Source of the DNA: Coptis chinensis
Lineage: Eukaryota > Streptophyta > Magnoliopsida > Ranunculales > Ranunculaceae
DNA length: 64,000 nucleotides
Reading direction: 5' to 3'
Assembly (NCBI GenBank): GCA_015680905.1
Contig: CM027377.1
Span: 12,610,501 to 12,674,500 of the forward strand
In this document: positions 23,286-35,496 of the stretch, piece after piece
Layout of the letters: each line of letters opens with the position of its first letter
How positions within the stretch are numbered: the first letter of the stretch is position 1
Translations under genes and position numbers: made by a program
Notes under the pieces: generated by a model
What the model was told of the DNA's origin: nothing
The model's database searches: none
Seen by the model: only the letters and a program-made list of their open reading frames with translations

Positions 23286-26200
23286 ATGGCTCCCAAGATG
23301 TCAAACGCAAGGTTTGAAATAAAGCAATTTAATGGGAAGAATAATTTTGGGATTTGGCAAGTCCAAGTAAAGGACATCCTCATCCAACAAGGTTTGCACA
23401 AGGCTTTAAAGGGGATTAAATCTAAGGCGGTGAGTATCAGTAATGATGATTGGGAAGAGTTCGATCTTCAGGCTTGTTCATCAATCCGGTTATGTCTTGC
23501 TAATGAGGTCATGTATAGTGTGATGGGAGAAAATATTGTTGCCAGTATTTGGCTCAAACTAGAGTCTATGTATATGACCAAGAGCATGACAAACAAGATG
23601 TACCTTAAGAAGTGTCTTTATCGGTACATGATGGTGGATGGTTCAACGATGCAAGAGCACGTTAGTGAGTTCCGTCGACGCCTAGCGGATTATTTGAATG
23701 TGGGCATGAAGATGGATGATGAAGATCAAGCGGCATATTTAATATTCTCCTTGCCAGAAAGCTATGAGCATCTAATGACTACATTTATGAACAAAGAAGA
23801 CGTTAATCTTGACGAAGTTCAAAGTGCACTTCTTTCTTATGAGTTGATGAAGAAGACACGTGTAGAGAATAGCATTGATGCAGGTCAGGGGCTAGTGGTA
23901 AGAGGAAGGTCATATGAAAAGGCTTCTACAAGCAATGAGAAGTCTAGGTCCAAGTCAAAGAAGCCTTTGACACATGTGAAGTGCTATAATTGCGATGAAA
24001 AGGGACATTATGCAAGTAATTGTCCTCACCCGAAGAAAGAGAACAAGAGAGATGGTAAGAAGAAAGGTAAGGCAAAAATTGAGGCAAGTTATGCTTCAGG
24101 CTCTGAAGGGGAGGAGTTGAGTCTCTGTGTGTCCACACAAGACTATATGGCCGAAAGGTGGATTCTTGATTTCGGATGTTCCTACCATATGTGCACGGAT
24201 AGAAAGTGGTTTACTTCTTATGAGAGTATTAATGGTGGTTCCGTTTTGATGAGTAATGACGTTGCTTGTAAGACAGTAGGAATTGGAACTATACGGGTCA
24301 AGATGCATGATGGTATAGTGAGGACTTTAACTAATGTGAGGTATGTTTCTGAGCTAAAGAAAAACCTTATTTCTCTTGGTACCTTGGATTCCAAAGGCCA
24401 CAAGTTTGTGGGCGAAGGTGGAGTCCTAAAGATTGTCAGTGGCTCTTTAACTGTTATGAAAGGTCAAAGACATGGAACCTTGTATACTTTGATGGGTAGT
24501 ACGGTGATAGGCGATGTAGCAGTGGTTGCATGTAGTGATGATTCTGAGTGCACTAAGATGTGGCATATGCGACTAGGGCATATGAGTGAAAAGGGTTTGT
24601 CTGAGTTGTGCAAGCGAGGGTTCTTGAAGGACTTGAAGAAGCCAATTATGGGGTTTTGTGAGCATTACGTCTATGGGAAGCAGTGCAGAGTCAAGTTCAA
24701 GTCAAACAAGCACACGACAACAGGCATCCTTGACTATGTGCATATGGATGTTTGGGGACCCTCCAGAGTGGCTTCAAAGGGAGGTAACCGCTATTATGTC
24801 TCATTCATGTATGATCATACCAACTATGTGTGGGTGTATATGATAAAAATGAAAGATGAAGTGTTTGAGACATTTAAGAAATGGAAGGCAATGGTTGAGA
24901 ATCGCACAGATAGGAAGGTAAAGGCACTACGGTCTAACAATGGTACTGAATATACCTATGGGCCTTTCTAAGAGTTTTGTGTGCAACAAGGAATTGTCAG
25001 ACACTGGACAGTCAGGGGCACGCCTCAGTAGAATGGAATGGCAGAGAGGATGAATAGAACCTTGCTTGAAAGAGTGAGATGTTTGTTGTCTAATGCCAGT
25101 CTAGGCAAATAGTATTGGGCAGATGCAGTGTCCATGGCGTGTTACCTGTATAACAGCTATAGATTGTAAGACACCTTATGAGGTGTGGTCAGGTAACCCA
25201 GCTGATTATAGTATTTTGCGAGTGTTTGGATCGATTGCTTACTACCATATGAGGGAAAGCAAGTTAGATCCTAGAGCTAAGAAAACCATATTCTTAGGCT
25301 TCGCAAATGGGGTAAAGGGATACAGATTGTGGTGTCTAGAAGACCACAAGTTCCTGGTCAGCAGAGATGTTACCTTTGATGAGACTTCCGTGTTATCTTT
25401 CAGTAAGCCAGAAGGAGCTGGGCAGAATGGTGAGTCTATAGAAGTTCAAGCCACTAAGCTTGAGTTGTCTGATGCAGCAGATGACTGGTTGGTTCATGAT
25501 GAGGTACCAAATTATGAAACCACACAGCAACAAGAAGAAGAGCATGAACATCCGCAACTTGTAGTGGCTGACCCTAGGCCAAAGAGACAAGTTAAAGAAG
25601 TGCACAAGTATGGGCACGAGAAGCCGGTGAAATACTATGGTCAGGTGGATTTAGTGGCATATGCACTGAATATCAAAGATGATGAGACAGATAGCTTCAA
25701 GGAAGCTGTTAGAGATGTTCATTATAGAGATTGGTTGGTTGTTATGCAAGAAAAGATGGAGTCTCTTGATATCTATCACACATGGGACCTAGTTTTATTG
25801 CCAAAGGGCAAAAGGACTATCGGCAGTAAATGGGTGTTCATAAAGAAAAAGGTCATTCCTGAGTTCGACAGTACTGGGTACAAGGCAAGAGTAGTAGCAA
25901 AGGGTTTTTCACAGAAAAAAGGAGTCGACTACAATGAGGTATTTTCCCCGGTGGTCAAACATACTTCCATTCGTGTGTTATTGAGTTTAGTTGCTCACTT
26001 CGACTTGGAGTTAGAGCAACTTGATGTTAAAACTGCTTTCTTGCATGGGGACTTGGAGGAAGAGATCTATATGAGACAACCTGAAGGGTTTGTTAGTTGT
26101 TGCTGAGAAAGAAGATCATGTATGTAAATTGAATCGATCACTGTATGGGTTAAAGCAATTGCCCAGGCAATGGTACAAGCACTTTGACACATTCATGATG

Positions 26201-27258
26201 CAACATGAGTACACCCGAAGTAAGTATGACTGTTGTGTTTACTTTCGTAGACTTTGTGGTAATGACTTTATCTATCTCCGGCTTTATGTGGATGACATGC
26301 TTATTACTTCCAAAAGCATGCATGGTGGAGATAGACAAGTTAAAATCTCAACTTAGCTCTGAGTTTAAGATGAAAGACTTAGGTGAAACCAAGAAGATAC
26401 TGGACATGGAGATTGACAGAGATAGGAAGAAACGACGGATAGTTGTATCTCAGAAGAAATACCTTCAAAAAGTAATTTCTCGTTTTGGTATGGAGAATGC
26501 AAAGTCAGTTTTTACACCTTTGGCTGGGCATTTTAGGCTTTCAGCTAAGTTCTCTCCTAGTTCGGTGGAGGAACAAAAGTATATGGCTAATGTTCCTTAT
26601 GCAAGTGTCATAGGCAGTTTGATGTATGCTATGGTGTGCACACACCCAGACATTTTACAGGCAGTTAGTGTTGTAAGCAAGTATATGGCAAATCCTCAAA
26701 AGTAGCATTGGGAGGCAGTGAAATGGGTACTAAGGTACTTGAAGGGTACCTTGGATGTGGGATTAGTTTATGGTAGAGGCACTTGTTATATCAGTGAGTA
26801 TGTGGATTCAGATTATACAAGTGATCTAGATAGATGACGATTGACTACTGGTTATGTGTTTATGATGCATGGTGCACCGGTTAGTTGGAGGTCTATGCTA
26901 CAGGCTACAGTTGCTCTATCTACTACTGAGGTAGAGTATATGGCAGTGGCAGTGGCAGGCAGTGAAAGAGGCATTATGGCTTCGAGGTCTTTTGGATGAT
27001 ATGAGTATTAAGCAAAATAGTGTTGCTTTGTATTGTGATAATCAAAGTGCTATTCATTTGGTGAAGAACCAGGTTCATCATGCTCGGACCAAGCATATTG
27101 ATATCCGTTATCACTTTATACAGGATGTCGTTGAGGATGGTGATGTAGCACTTGAGAAAGTGGACACCCATGACAATCTTGCTGATATGTTGACAAAGGT
27201 TGTCACCGGAGTTAAGTTCCAACACTGCTTGGACTTGCTCCAAATCCTACATGCTTGA
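23286..27258 (+). pseudogene. Copia A gag-pol polyprotein, broken
   Basis: Start at 23286 (MAPKMSNARFEIKQFNGKNN). 23286-24971 encodes gag with a CCHC zinc knuckle (CYNCDEKGHYASNC), the protease with its active site changed from DSG to DFG (WILDFGCSYHMC), and the integrase zinc-binding region (MRLGHMSEKGLSELCKRG). Stops follow at 24969, near 25030 (in the GTPQ-NGMAER motif) and near 25110. 25123-26106 continues integrase and reverse transcriptase (KARVVAKGFSQKKGVDYNEV). A frame change near 26.10 kb leads to the catalytic LYVDDML at about 26284, another to 26338-26705, and RNase H ends the chain (LYCDNQSAIHLVKN) at 27258. It cannot make a full polyprotein. Confidence 0.93.
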
Positions 27259-27365
27259 AAGAGCCCTTTGTGGGCATAGCCCTTCGGGGCGGTTGATTGC
27301 GAGTTCTGGTTGGATGTGTTCTTGTTGGATGTGTTCGGCTCAGTTTTATGTGTTAAAACCTCACC

Positions 27366-27376
27366 GAGGTGGAGAA
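27366..27376 (+). other. Copia A polypurine tract
   Basis: gaggtggagaa directly before the 3' LTR. Confidence 0.7.
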
Positions 27377-27950
27377 TGTAGAGAAAAAGACGTATTTTTC
27401 TCTCTGGTGTGAAGGGCGCGACCCGCGCTCATGCCTTAGGCAAACTCCAATTACTTTTTCGACCAAAGAAGCGACACGACTCGACTTTGCTCGGTCGAGG
27501 GCGCCCACCTCCAATCATTTCAGCATGAAAAGACTGTTTCGGAAGTTTTTTCTGAAATAGTATAAATATAGGTTTTTTCTATAGAAACCTAACTTAACCA
27601 AAACCAAGAAAGAGAGAGATTATAAGAGAGCAATTCTTTGTGAGTTGAGTGTTCATTCTTTGTGAGTGAATTGAGAGACTTGTAATCTGTTACTCCTGAC
27701 ATCTAGTAAAGTTTGGAACTCGCAGTGTGGACGTAGCCAAATTGTCGAACTACAATATATCTCGTCTTGTGGTTTGTTCTTCCTTTACATTAATTGTTTT
27801 ACTTTATATGCTTGTTATTTGATATTGAGAAGTGGTGGGATATTGCTTGGAAGGTGTTGAAGTCTTGTCTAGTGAGAATGAACGATCCTTGTGTAGGATT
27901 GATCTATTTGTTGTGGGCAACGTTGTTTCCACATTGTCCTATTCACAACA
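27377..27950 (+). repeat. Copia A 3' LTR
   Basis: TGTAGAG...TTCACAACA, 574 bp, matching the 5' LTR apart from scattered changes and one missing GC-rich unit. Confidence 0.95.
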
Positions 27951-28129
27951 AATATTTCTTTGGAAATTTTAATTTTTTGTAAATAAGTTTCAAAGTTACT
28001 CATGGAAAACTTCTAATAAAACTATTGAAGATATAGCTAGATTGTATTTCAGAGTTCCAGTCATTACGTTTTGCTTGGGTTCCAGTCATCAAGGTATAGG
28101 TATAATTTCACTTGGGTTACAGGACTTAC

Positions 28130-28205
28130 ATCCTTTGCTTTCGCCGAAGGTATATGTTTAACAGGAACAACATTTATCACAATTTGTCCACAAAATGTAT
28201 ATCCT
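28130..28205 (-). pseudogene. Penultimate exon of the disrupted host gene, LINE-distal part
   Basis: The minus strand reads GYTFCGQIVINVVPVKHIPS and AKAKD, followed by a gtaagt donor at 28129. The exon begins on the other side of the LINE: 35173-35149 gives its first bases after a ttaacag acceptor, encoding DTGYTFCG across the duplicated target. The product is unrecognised. The plus strand is also open here (PQNVYPVSTVN across the target), so the coding strand rests on the splice signals and on the fit with 22284-22472. Confidence 0.45.
28188..28205. repeat. LINE target-site duplication, left copy
   Basis: CCACAAAATGTATATCCT, identical to 35149-35166, directly followed by the poly(T) that is the LINE's poly(A) tail on the opposite strand. 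Confidence 0.9.
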
Positions 28206-29914
28206 TTTTTTTGCTGGGTAAGCTCGTTCGATTGTATTAAATGTAAAAAAAGAACAAAAAAATGGTATGAGTGGATTGTGACTCCAAGATATGTTCTTCC
28301 CATGTTGTTTATAAGTGTGACTCCCTTTCTGGCAGCACCATCAGCAGAGAAGTTTGCTTCTCTCCAAATTGAAGTGATGACAAAATTTTGTAGCATATTT
28401 TGGACATGTTTCCATCTGTGCATAAAGGCCCATGGCAGCTGTGATGATCCAAAAGCCTGGACTGCTACTTCAGAGTCTGTTTCAACCCAAATGTCAGACC
28501 ATCCCTTAGTGGCTGCCAATTCAAGGGTTTCAATGATTGCCAAACACTCAGTCTAATAACTTGTAGTCACTCCCACTGCCCTGCAGTAAGTTAAGAGAAA
28601 ATCTCTGTTATGATCTCTGAAATTAGATCCAATCCCGGCAAGTCCTGGATTACCCCTAGATGCCACATCAGTGTTGACTTTGATGGTTGGAGCATTTGGT
28701 GCAACCTAGTTAACACTCTCTATTTGGGGGCAGTTCTTAGTTTCCTTTGAATGCCCCAATCACTGAGAATTTGAGTGTCTTCTGAGTATATGACAACCTT
28801 GGATAAGTGGGAAGAACAATAAATTTGTCTTCTGACTTGCCTAAAGCATTTTAAGATGTCTGGCTTCTTGTCTTCAAACACAACCATGTTCCTATGTTTC
28901 CAAATGATGGTCATAGTGCCCACCACTGCCAAGGTCCATAGCTGTTTGATTAGTGGACTTCTGAACTGAGAGAGTTTGATGGCATCATTTAACTTGTTGA
29001 AATTTTCTCGCATCTTAAACTTTTGTCTGAGCTAGCTCCATATCTGTAATGAGAAGGAGCATTCCCATATAAGGTGAGAATTTGTTTCTTCATTATTTCC
29101 ACAAAGTCGGCAATAAAAAACTAGCTTGACGCCCCTTCTTTTGAGTGCTTCATCAGTTGATATGCCCCTTTGAGAAATTCTCCATGCTATAGCAGTGGTT
29201 CTAGGATGAGTGTGTGAGTTCCACATATGCTTGTGCCAACTATTCACATTTCTTTTCCTGCGGATTTCTTGAAATGCCGAGATAACACTGAATTTCCCTT
29301 TGAGATAGGGGCACCAAATAAGTGTCTCTATCACCATCATTCCATTTTAGAATGCCATCAGTTGTGAGTCCAGCAGTGGTTATCAAGGCCTGAAAGTTAC
29401 TTGGTATTTGGACATATCCATTTACAATAAGTGTACTTACTTTGGAGTTACAATCTTTGAGTTCATGGCTGGTGAGATTCAGTGCATCTCTGAGTGGTGC
29501 AGAACCCAGCCAATTGTCTTTCCAGATATCCACAAGATTGCCACTACCAATAGCCCATTGAGTTCTTGGTCTGACTTCTCGCATTGCTTCTTTGATGCAC
29601 TGCCATATAGAGGTTGGCCTATAATAGCCTATCACATCATCATCTCTTGTAAGATATTTGTTTTGCATAAAGATTGCAAAATCATCTTTCCCTTCTAGAA
29701 ACCTCCAAACTAACTTCATGAGCATTACTCGATTAACTTCTCCAAGTTTTCTAATACCGAGCCCTCCTTCTCTGTAAGGTTTGCATACCTTGTCCCACGC
29801 AATAGTTACTCCCTTTTTTATGGATGGGTCACCACTCCATAAGAAATTTCTCATCGCTTTTTCGGCATCTTTAATCGCACTCTGAGGCCACTTGTAAATT
29901 GACATATTGTATAT
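28206..29914 (-). mobile_element. 5'-truncated L1-type LINE
   Basis: A non-LTR retrotransposon on the minus strand. The poly(A) end is at 28206-28213 (ttttttt on plus) and the truncated 5' end is at 35148, beyond the nested Copia B. Its target duplication is the 18-bp pair above. Encoded pieces of the ORF2 C-terminus: 29240-29929 (KAMRNFLWSGDPSIKKGVTI, YREGGLGIRKLGEVN), the zf-RVT region at 29032-29340 (CRLCGNNEETNSHLIWECSF), 28720-29013, and an RNase H-like domain at 28280-28543 (ELAATKGWSDIWVETDSEVA). The frames do not join. The reverse transcriptase core is missing through 5' truncation. Total LINE length without the nested element is about 1.7 kb. Confidence 0.9.
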
Positions 29915-30306
29915 TGTAGAATTTAACACCTAATTAAAGAGACAAAACACAATGATTTATAGTGGTTCGGTGCCAATGCGGCAACCTACGTCCACGGGAG
30001 AAGAAAGATTTTATATTGCTTGATTGATATTGGTTTTGTATTACAGAGGTGTTTATATAGCACAACATGAGTGCATATTCGTGTCTATTGTTTCTAAAAT
30101 GATTAGAGACCTTCCTTTATAGAAAACATCCAAATCTAGCAAACTTCTGTCAAAACCGACTAGGGCGCGACCCGCGCTCACATTATTCTTGCTCGAGGCA
30201 CGACCCGCGCTCTTGCCTTGGCAAACCTCCAGCGATTGAGCGCACCCCGCCCTTGACTTTGCCTTTCCAAGGGCGCGACCCGCACTCTTGTCTTTCTTCT
30301 CCCACA
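29915..30306 (-). repeat. Copia B 3' LTR (element orientation)
   Basis: TGTAGAATTT...CTCCCACA, 392 bp. It has GC-rich motifs at 30170-30295. Confidence 0.94.
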
Positions 30307-30318
30307 CTCCCCCTCAAG
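30307..30318 (-). other. Copia B polypurine tract
   Basis: The minus strand reads CTTGAGGGGGAG just before the TGTGGGAG start of the 3' LTR, a typical Copia purine run. Confidence 0.75.
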
Positions 30319-33300
30319 TTGGTGCAAAGATATCCAGCGAACCCAACTTGGAGAGAATATCATGGAACTTGGAAGCCGGAAGTCCCTTGGTAAAAATGTC
30401 TGCAAGCTGTTGGTCCCTTCGAACAAAGGAGGTAGTGACAATGTTAGACTGTACTTTTTCACGCACAAAATAGCAGTCAATTTTGATATGCTTAGTTCTC
30501 TCATTAAACACCGGATTTGCAGCAAATTGCATAGCAGCTTGATTATCACAATAAAGTGTAGTTGGCAGATGCAACCCAAAACACAAATCCTTCAGAAAAG
30601 CACGAAGCCATATGATTTCACTGGTGGTGGAAGCCATAGCCCTGTACTCAGCTTCTGCACTAGAACGAGCCACTGCATTCTGTTTCTTGCTCTTCCAAGT
30701 GACTAAATTACCTCCCACAAAGGTACAATAACTGGAAGTAGACCTCCGATCAACTGGACATCCCCTTGTCAATCATCTCGTAAACAAGAATAGATGTATG
30801 CCCATTTTTCCGCATCCAAATACCTCTGCCTGGTGACCCTTTCAGATACTACAGTATTCTAGAAACTACATTCATATGTGGAATCCTTGGAGCATGCATA
30901 AAATGGCTAACCAAGCTCACTGCATAAGAAATATCTGGTCAGATAATAGTTAAATATATTAGTTTACCAACTAATCACTGATACTGACTAATGTCAGTAA
31001 GAAGATCACCAGTGTTGTCCAACTTGGCTCCACTGTCAGTTGGAGAATCAGATGGCTTTACCCCCAGTTTTCCCGCTTCACTCAAAATATCCAACACATA
31101 CTTTCTTTGATTTAGAAATATACCTTTTTTGACTAAGCAATTTCGATCCCAAGAAAGTATTTCATAATACCCAGATCCTTGATGGCAAATTTCTTGTGCA
31201 GTAACTCCTTGAGCTTAGAAATCTTGATATGGTCATCACCTGTGATAACTATGTCATCAACATAAATAAGAACAATAACCAAGCCTGACCTGCTAGATTT
31301 AACAAATAAGGACGAAGGATCAGCATCACTTCGCTTAAGGCCGGTCATAGCTAGAACAGAACTGAGCTTGGCATACCACGCTCGTGGAGATTGTTTAAGT
31401 CCATAGATAGCCTTTTTTAACTTGCATACTAATCTGACCTTAGTCTCCTTTGAATGTCCAGGTGGGATGCTCATATACACTTCTTCTTTAAGATCTCCGT
31501 GTAAGAATGCATTTTTCACATCCATCTGAAATAATTTCCAGTCTTGATTTACAACTAGAGATACAATAACTCAAAACGTATTCATCTTTGCAACTGGTGC
31601 AAAAGTCTCCTTGTAGTCCTGACCATAAGTTTGGGTGAATCCCCTTGCAACAAGTCGAGCTTTAAACCTCTCTAAGGAACCATCACTGTTGAACTTGTTT
31701 CTGAACACCCACCGACAATCAACAGTTTTCTTTCCATACGGTAGTATAACAATATCCCAAGTTTTATTCTCGTCTAGAGCACGAAGTTCTTCTTGCATCG
31801 CCTTTCTCCATACTGGACGAGAGTTAGCTTCTCTAAAGTTCTTAGGTTCTTGCACGTCATCAACTGTACTTAAGAAAGCATGATGAGATGAAGTGATATT
31901 GGCATACGTTATATACTCCTATAGAGGATATGTAACCTCATGCAAAGAATAAAAATTCCTGTGAGTCATTGGAGGATGTCGTTCTCTATAAGATTTATAG
32001 TAATCCTTGAGAGTTACTGGAGGTTGTCTCTCTCGTTCAGATTGTCTAGAAACTGGAGGAGCTAGAGGAGCACTAGAGCGCGCCCCGCCCTCAGTTTGCT
32101 CATCCTAGGAGCGCGCCCGCACCCCATCTACTGGATGTTGTGGAGCACCAAAGCGCACCCCGCCCTCAGTTTGCTCAGGCTAGGAGCGCGCCCGCGCCCT
32201 TGCTTCAGCAGAGCCCAATTCTTCAGTGGCAGGAACTATACCTTCACCAACCATTAGGACAGGAACAATGCCTTCACCAACTACTGGGAGAGGAGCCAAA
32301 TCATCCGTAACAGCTGGGAGAGGTGCCAAATCTGCCAAACACTCCCCCTGGGACTGATTCCCAGGCACAGCTAAATCGTGAAAGAAAGCTTCAGATTCCA
32401 CAAATCAGACATCACGAGAGACAACCAGTTTCCTTGTTGCCGGATTGTAACATATGTAGCCTTTCTGTGTGGTAGAATAACCAACAAACACACATCGAGT
32501 AGCCCGAGCATCAAATTTATCTCGATGAATAGCTTGTTGATGCACATAATTACAGACACACCCAAACACTCGTAGATGATAGAGATCCAGCGGCCTAGAT
32601 TTGAGCACTTCTAATGGGGATTTAAAACCAAAGACCCGACTGGGAAGACGATTAATCAAATAGGCAGCAGTTAAGACGCCATGAGACCAGTAGTGCTTAG
32701 GAACATTCATGCCCAACATAAGAGCACAAGTGGTCTCCAAAAGGTGTATGTTCTTTCTTTCAGCCACGCCATTCTGCTGAGGTGTGCCAACACAGCTAGT
32801 TTGATGAATTATCCCCTGGCTACGAAGATACTTAGGTAACAGACCTTTACAAAACTCAGTGCCATTGTCAAATCTAAACATCTTGATGTTAGCACCAAAC
32901 TGGTTATAGTAATCATAGTATGAAGATCCTTGAATACATTCACAACCTTAGTTTTCGATTTCAACAAATATAACCATGTAACACGAGATTTATCATCAAT
33001 AATGAACAACACAAAATACTTATAGCCATCATAAGAATTAATAGGAGCAAGTCCCCATAAATCAGAGTGAATTAACTTAAACAACTTATTTGACACAGAA
33101 TTCGAGTTTGGAAATGATAAATGAGTTTGTTTAGAAAATTGACAAACATCACAAACATCATCAAAGTTTAAATAAACATGCGGAAACAAATTTGACAGGA
33201 CATGACTAGATGGATGCCCAAGTCTTTTATGCAAAATACGACTCTCAAGTAAATCACTAGCTGGACACGCCTTCTTATGTGACTTCAACAAATAGAGTCC

Positions 33301-34646
33301 ATTGGAATAAATTCCTTCACCAATCGTCCTCTTCGACTTTTGATCCTGAAAGACGACAGAATTAGGAGAAAAAATGACATCACAATTTAAAGAATTTGTA
33401 AGTTTTCCAACAAATAGAAGTTGAACAGGGAATGAAGGAACAACTAGAGCATCACTCTTGAGACTTTGATAATAAAAAATTCACTTGGCCACTACCTAGA
33501 ATGAGAACGGTGGAACCATTGGCTATGGAAATATTATGTTTTTCTGTTTTGGACACAAAATTATGGACAGAGACAGGGCAATTAGCCATATGATTCGTAG
33601 CCCCCGAATCAATTATCCATGAGTTACTATTTTCTGGCATAGTAAAATAGGCATGTAAATTACCTGACACATGAGTTGAGGCAAACTGACCTTTGTTAGA
33701 TGACATAGACTTAGTGAGTTGTTAGAAAATTAACTCAACTGATGACTAATATCTGAGTTGGACATTGATGTCTCGGCAACTGCGGCATTCTCTTTCTTGG
33801 ATAGTTCATTTTCCTTTTTAAGATGTGGATACAATCCCCAACAGCGATCCTTGGTGTGCCAGTTCTTTCCACAATGATCACAGTGAGACGGTTCCCTTTT
33901 TCCCTTACTTTTGTCGAATCCCTATGACTTCTTTCGAAAATCGGTTTCTGCAAATAATATGGTAGATTCAGAGATTGAGGATTTTACCTCGAAGTTCATG
34001 GTTTTCTTCCTAGTTTCCTCTCTCTGAATAGTTGCACAAACGGCAGCAAGTGATGGAAGAGTGCTTTCTATTAGAATATTGCTTTCCAGATTTTCATATT
34101 CTGGTTTAAGACTACTAAAAACTGTGAAGATTTATCCTCTTTAGCCTGTTTCAAAAGAGTCTTAGCATCTATGGTGTGTGGACGATAAATGTTTAACTCA
34201 TCCCACAATTTCTTCAAATTCCCAAAGTGTTCTGTAAAAGTTTTCTCACCTTGTTACAAAGCACTGATTGCAAGTTGAAGTTCAAACACACGGGCAGAAT
34301 TGTTCTGGTTTCCGTATAAATCTTCAATTGAATCCCACATCTCCTTTACAGAATCAGAGAAAGTAAATATTCCCACAATAGTTGACTCCATCGAATTGAG
34401 CAACCAGGATCGAACAAGCTGATCATTGGAAACCCAATTCTCATATTCAGCATCATTAATGGCAGGACACACTTTTGTACTATTAACAAATCCCAATTTC
34501 CTCTTGCCACCCAGAGATAGCGAAACAACCCTAGACCAAGGTATATAGTTTGTTCCATTCAAAAGAATTGATGACAGCTTCCATCCGGGATTAAAATCAG
34601 TCTCTGTTGTAACATCAGACTTTGGATATGGTTTTGGATCTGTCAT
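30314..34646 (-). pseudogene. Copia B gag-pol polyprotein, broken
   Basis: Minus-strand pieces in order. Gag at 34646-34254 (MTDPKPYPKSDVTTETDFNP, NGTNYIPWSRVVSLSLGGKR, UBN2 type). A degraded zinc-knuckle region at 33953-33735. Protease with an intact active site (SWIIDSGATNHM) at 33706-33452. Integrase at 33291-32405 (HKRLGHPSSHVLSNLF, HSDLWGLAPINSYDGYKYFV, GTPQQNGVAERKN). Reverse transcriptase at 31855-31133 ([32 protein letters not shown]). RNase H at 30772-30314 (SAEAEYRAMASTTSEIIWLR, LADIFTKGLPASKFH). The breaks are few and several catalytic sites are intact, so it decayed less than Copia A. A hinge near 32080-32330 repeats GC-rich units found also in the LTRs. Confidence 0.93.
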
Positions 34647-34693
34647 AGTGTTTTGTTTATTTAGGTTGGATTAGAGGAGAGATTAAGAGCTCC

Positions 34694-34705
34694 GCTCTGA
34701 TACCA
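34694..34705 (-). other. Copia B primer-binding site
   Basis: TGGTATCAGAGC on the minus strand directly at the LTR edge, for initiator tRNA-Met. Confidence 0.93.
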
Positions 34706-35140
34706 TGTAGAATTTAACACCTAATTAAAAGACAAAACACAATGATTTATAGTGATTCGGTACCAATACGGCAACCTACGTCTACGGGAGAAGAAAGGTT
34801 TTATATTACTTGATTGATATTGGTTTTGTGTTACAAAGGTGTTTAAATGGCACAACATGAGTGCATATTCATGTCTATTGTTTCTAAAAAGATTGGAGAC
34901 TTTCCTTTATAGAAAACATCCGAATCTAGCAAACTTCTATCAAAACCGACTAGGGCAGCGACCCGCGCTCTTGCCTTGGCGAACCTCCAGGCGATTGAGC
35001 GCGCCCCGCTCTTGACTTTGTCTGTCCAAGGGCGCGACCCGTGCTCTTGCCTTGGCGAACCTCCAGACGATTGAGCGCTCCCGCCCTTGACTTTGCCTGT
35101 CCAAGGGCACGACCCGCGCTCTTGTCTTTCTTCTCCCACA
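34706..35140 (-). repeat. Copia B 5' LTR (element orientation)
   Basis: Same ends as 29915-30306 but 435 bp. The extra length comes from a duplicated unit of about 80 bp containing gcgacccgcgctcttgcc and gattgagcgc (34955-35125). Confidence 0.94.
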
Positions 35141-35148
35141 TATATATG

Positions 35149-35166
35149 CCACAAAATGTATATCCT
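35149..35166. repeat. LINE target-site duplication, right copy
   Basis: Identical 18-bp partner of 28188-28205. Past it (to 35173) lies the start of the disrupted host exon. Confidence 0.9.
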
Positions 35167-35496
35167 GTGTCAACTGTTAACATGCTTGCGTGTTGCTATT
35201 ATAAACTTATGGAGCTTGTTATATTGACTCTCGCTTTTCTTGGATTAGATTCCTGTTTAGCAATTCGATTTTACTCAATCGATCATTTTATAAAAATGTG
35301 GGTCTCTTCTCTTTATACCATTGTAGATACAGATAATGTGGAAAGCGGGGAAAAAAGGGGAAATGGCAGAGTCATCTTGGTAAGATCATTGATCAAAATC
35401 TAGTTCAGTGAAGGGTTCATTCCTCCAAAATCTGGATAAGTACTTACTCCTTAGAAAAATGTTGTCTTTGGATAAAAGAAGTAGATAGAATAAAAT

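Larger units (their letters stand above)
22545..27950 (+). mobile_element. Ty1/Copia LTR retrotransposon A, decayed
   Basis: Complete structure: LTR 22545-23158, primer-binding site, gag-pol 23286-27258, polypurine tract, LTR 27377-27950, with a perfect 5-bp target duplication AATAT at 22540-22544 and 27951-27955. Domain order gag, protease, integrase, reverse transcriptase, RNase H defines Copia. The coding region has several stops and frame changes. It lies in antisense orientation inside an intron of the minus-strand host gene whose exons are at 22284-22472 and 28130-28205. Confidence 0.95.
29915..35140 (-). mobile_element. Ty1/Copia LTR retrotransposon B, nested in the LINE
   Basis: LTRs at 29915-30306 and 34706-35140, primer-binding site next to the latter, and a perfect TATAT target duplication (29910-29914, 35141-35145). 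It is transcribed on the minus strand. It is younger than the LINE because it interrupts it. Its LTR sequence differs from that of Copia A, so the two are separate families, although both LTRs share GC-rich motifs. Confidence 0.95.

Noticed and set aside
28071-28556. Plus-strand frame of 161 codons over the LINE tail
   Set aside because: Most of it is antisense to the LINE RNase H region. Only the first part covers the host exon, where the minus strand has better splice signals.
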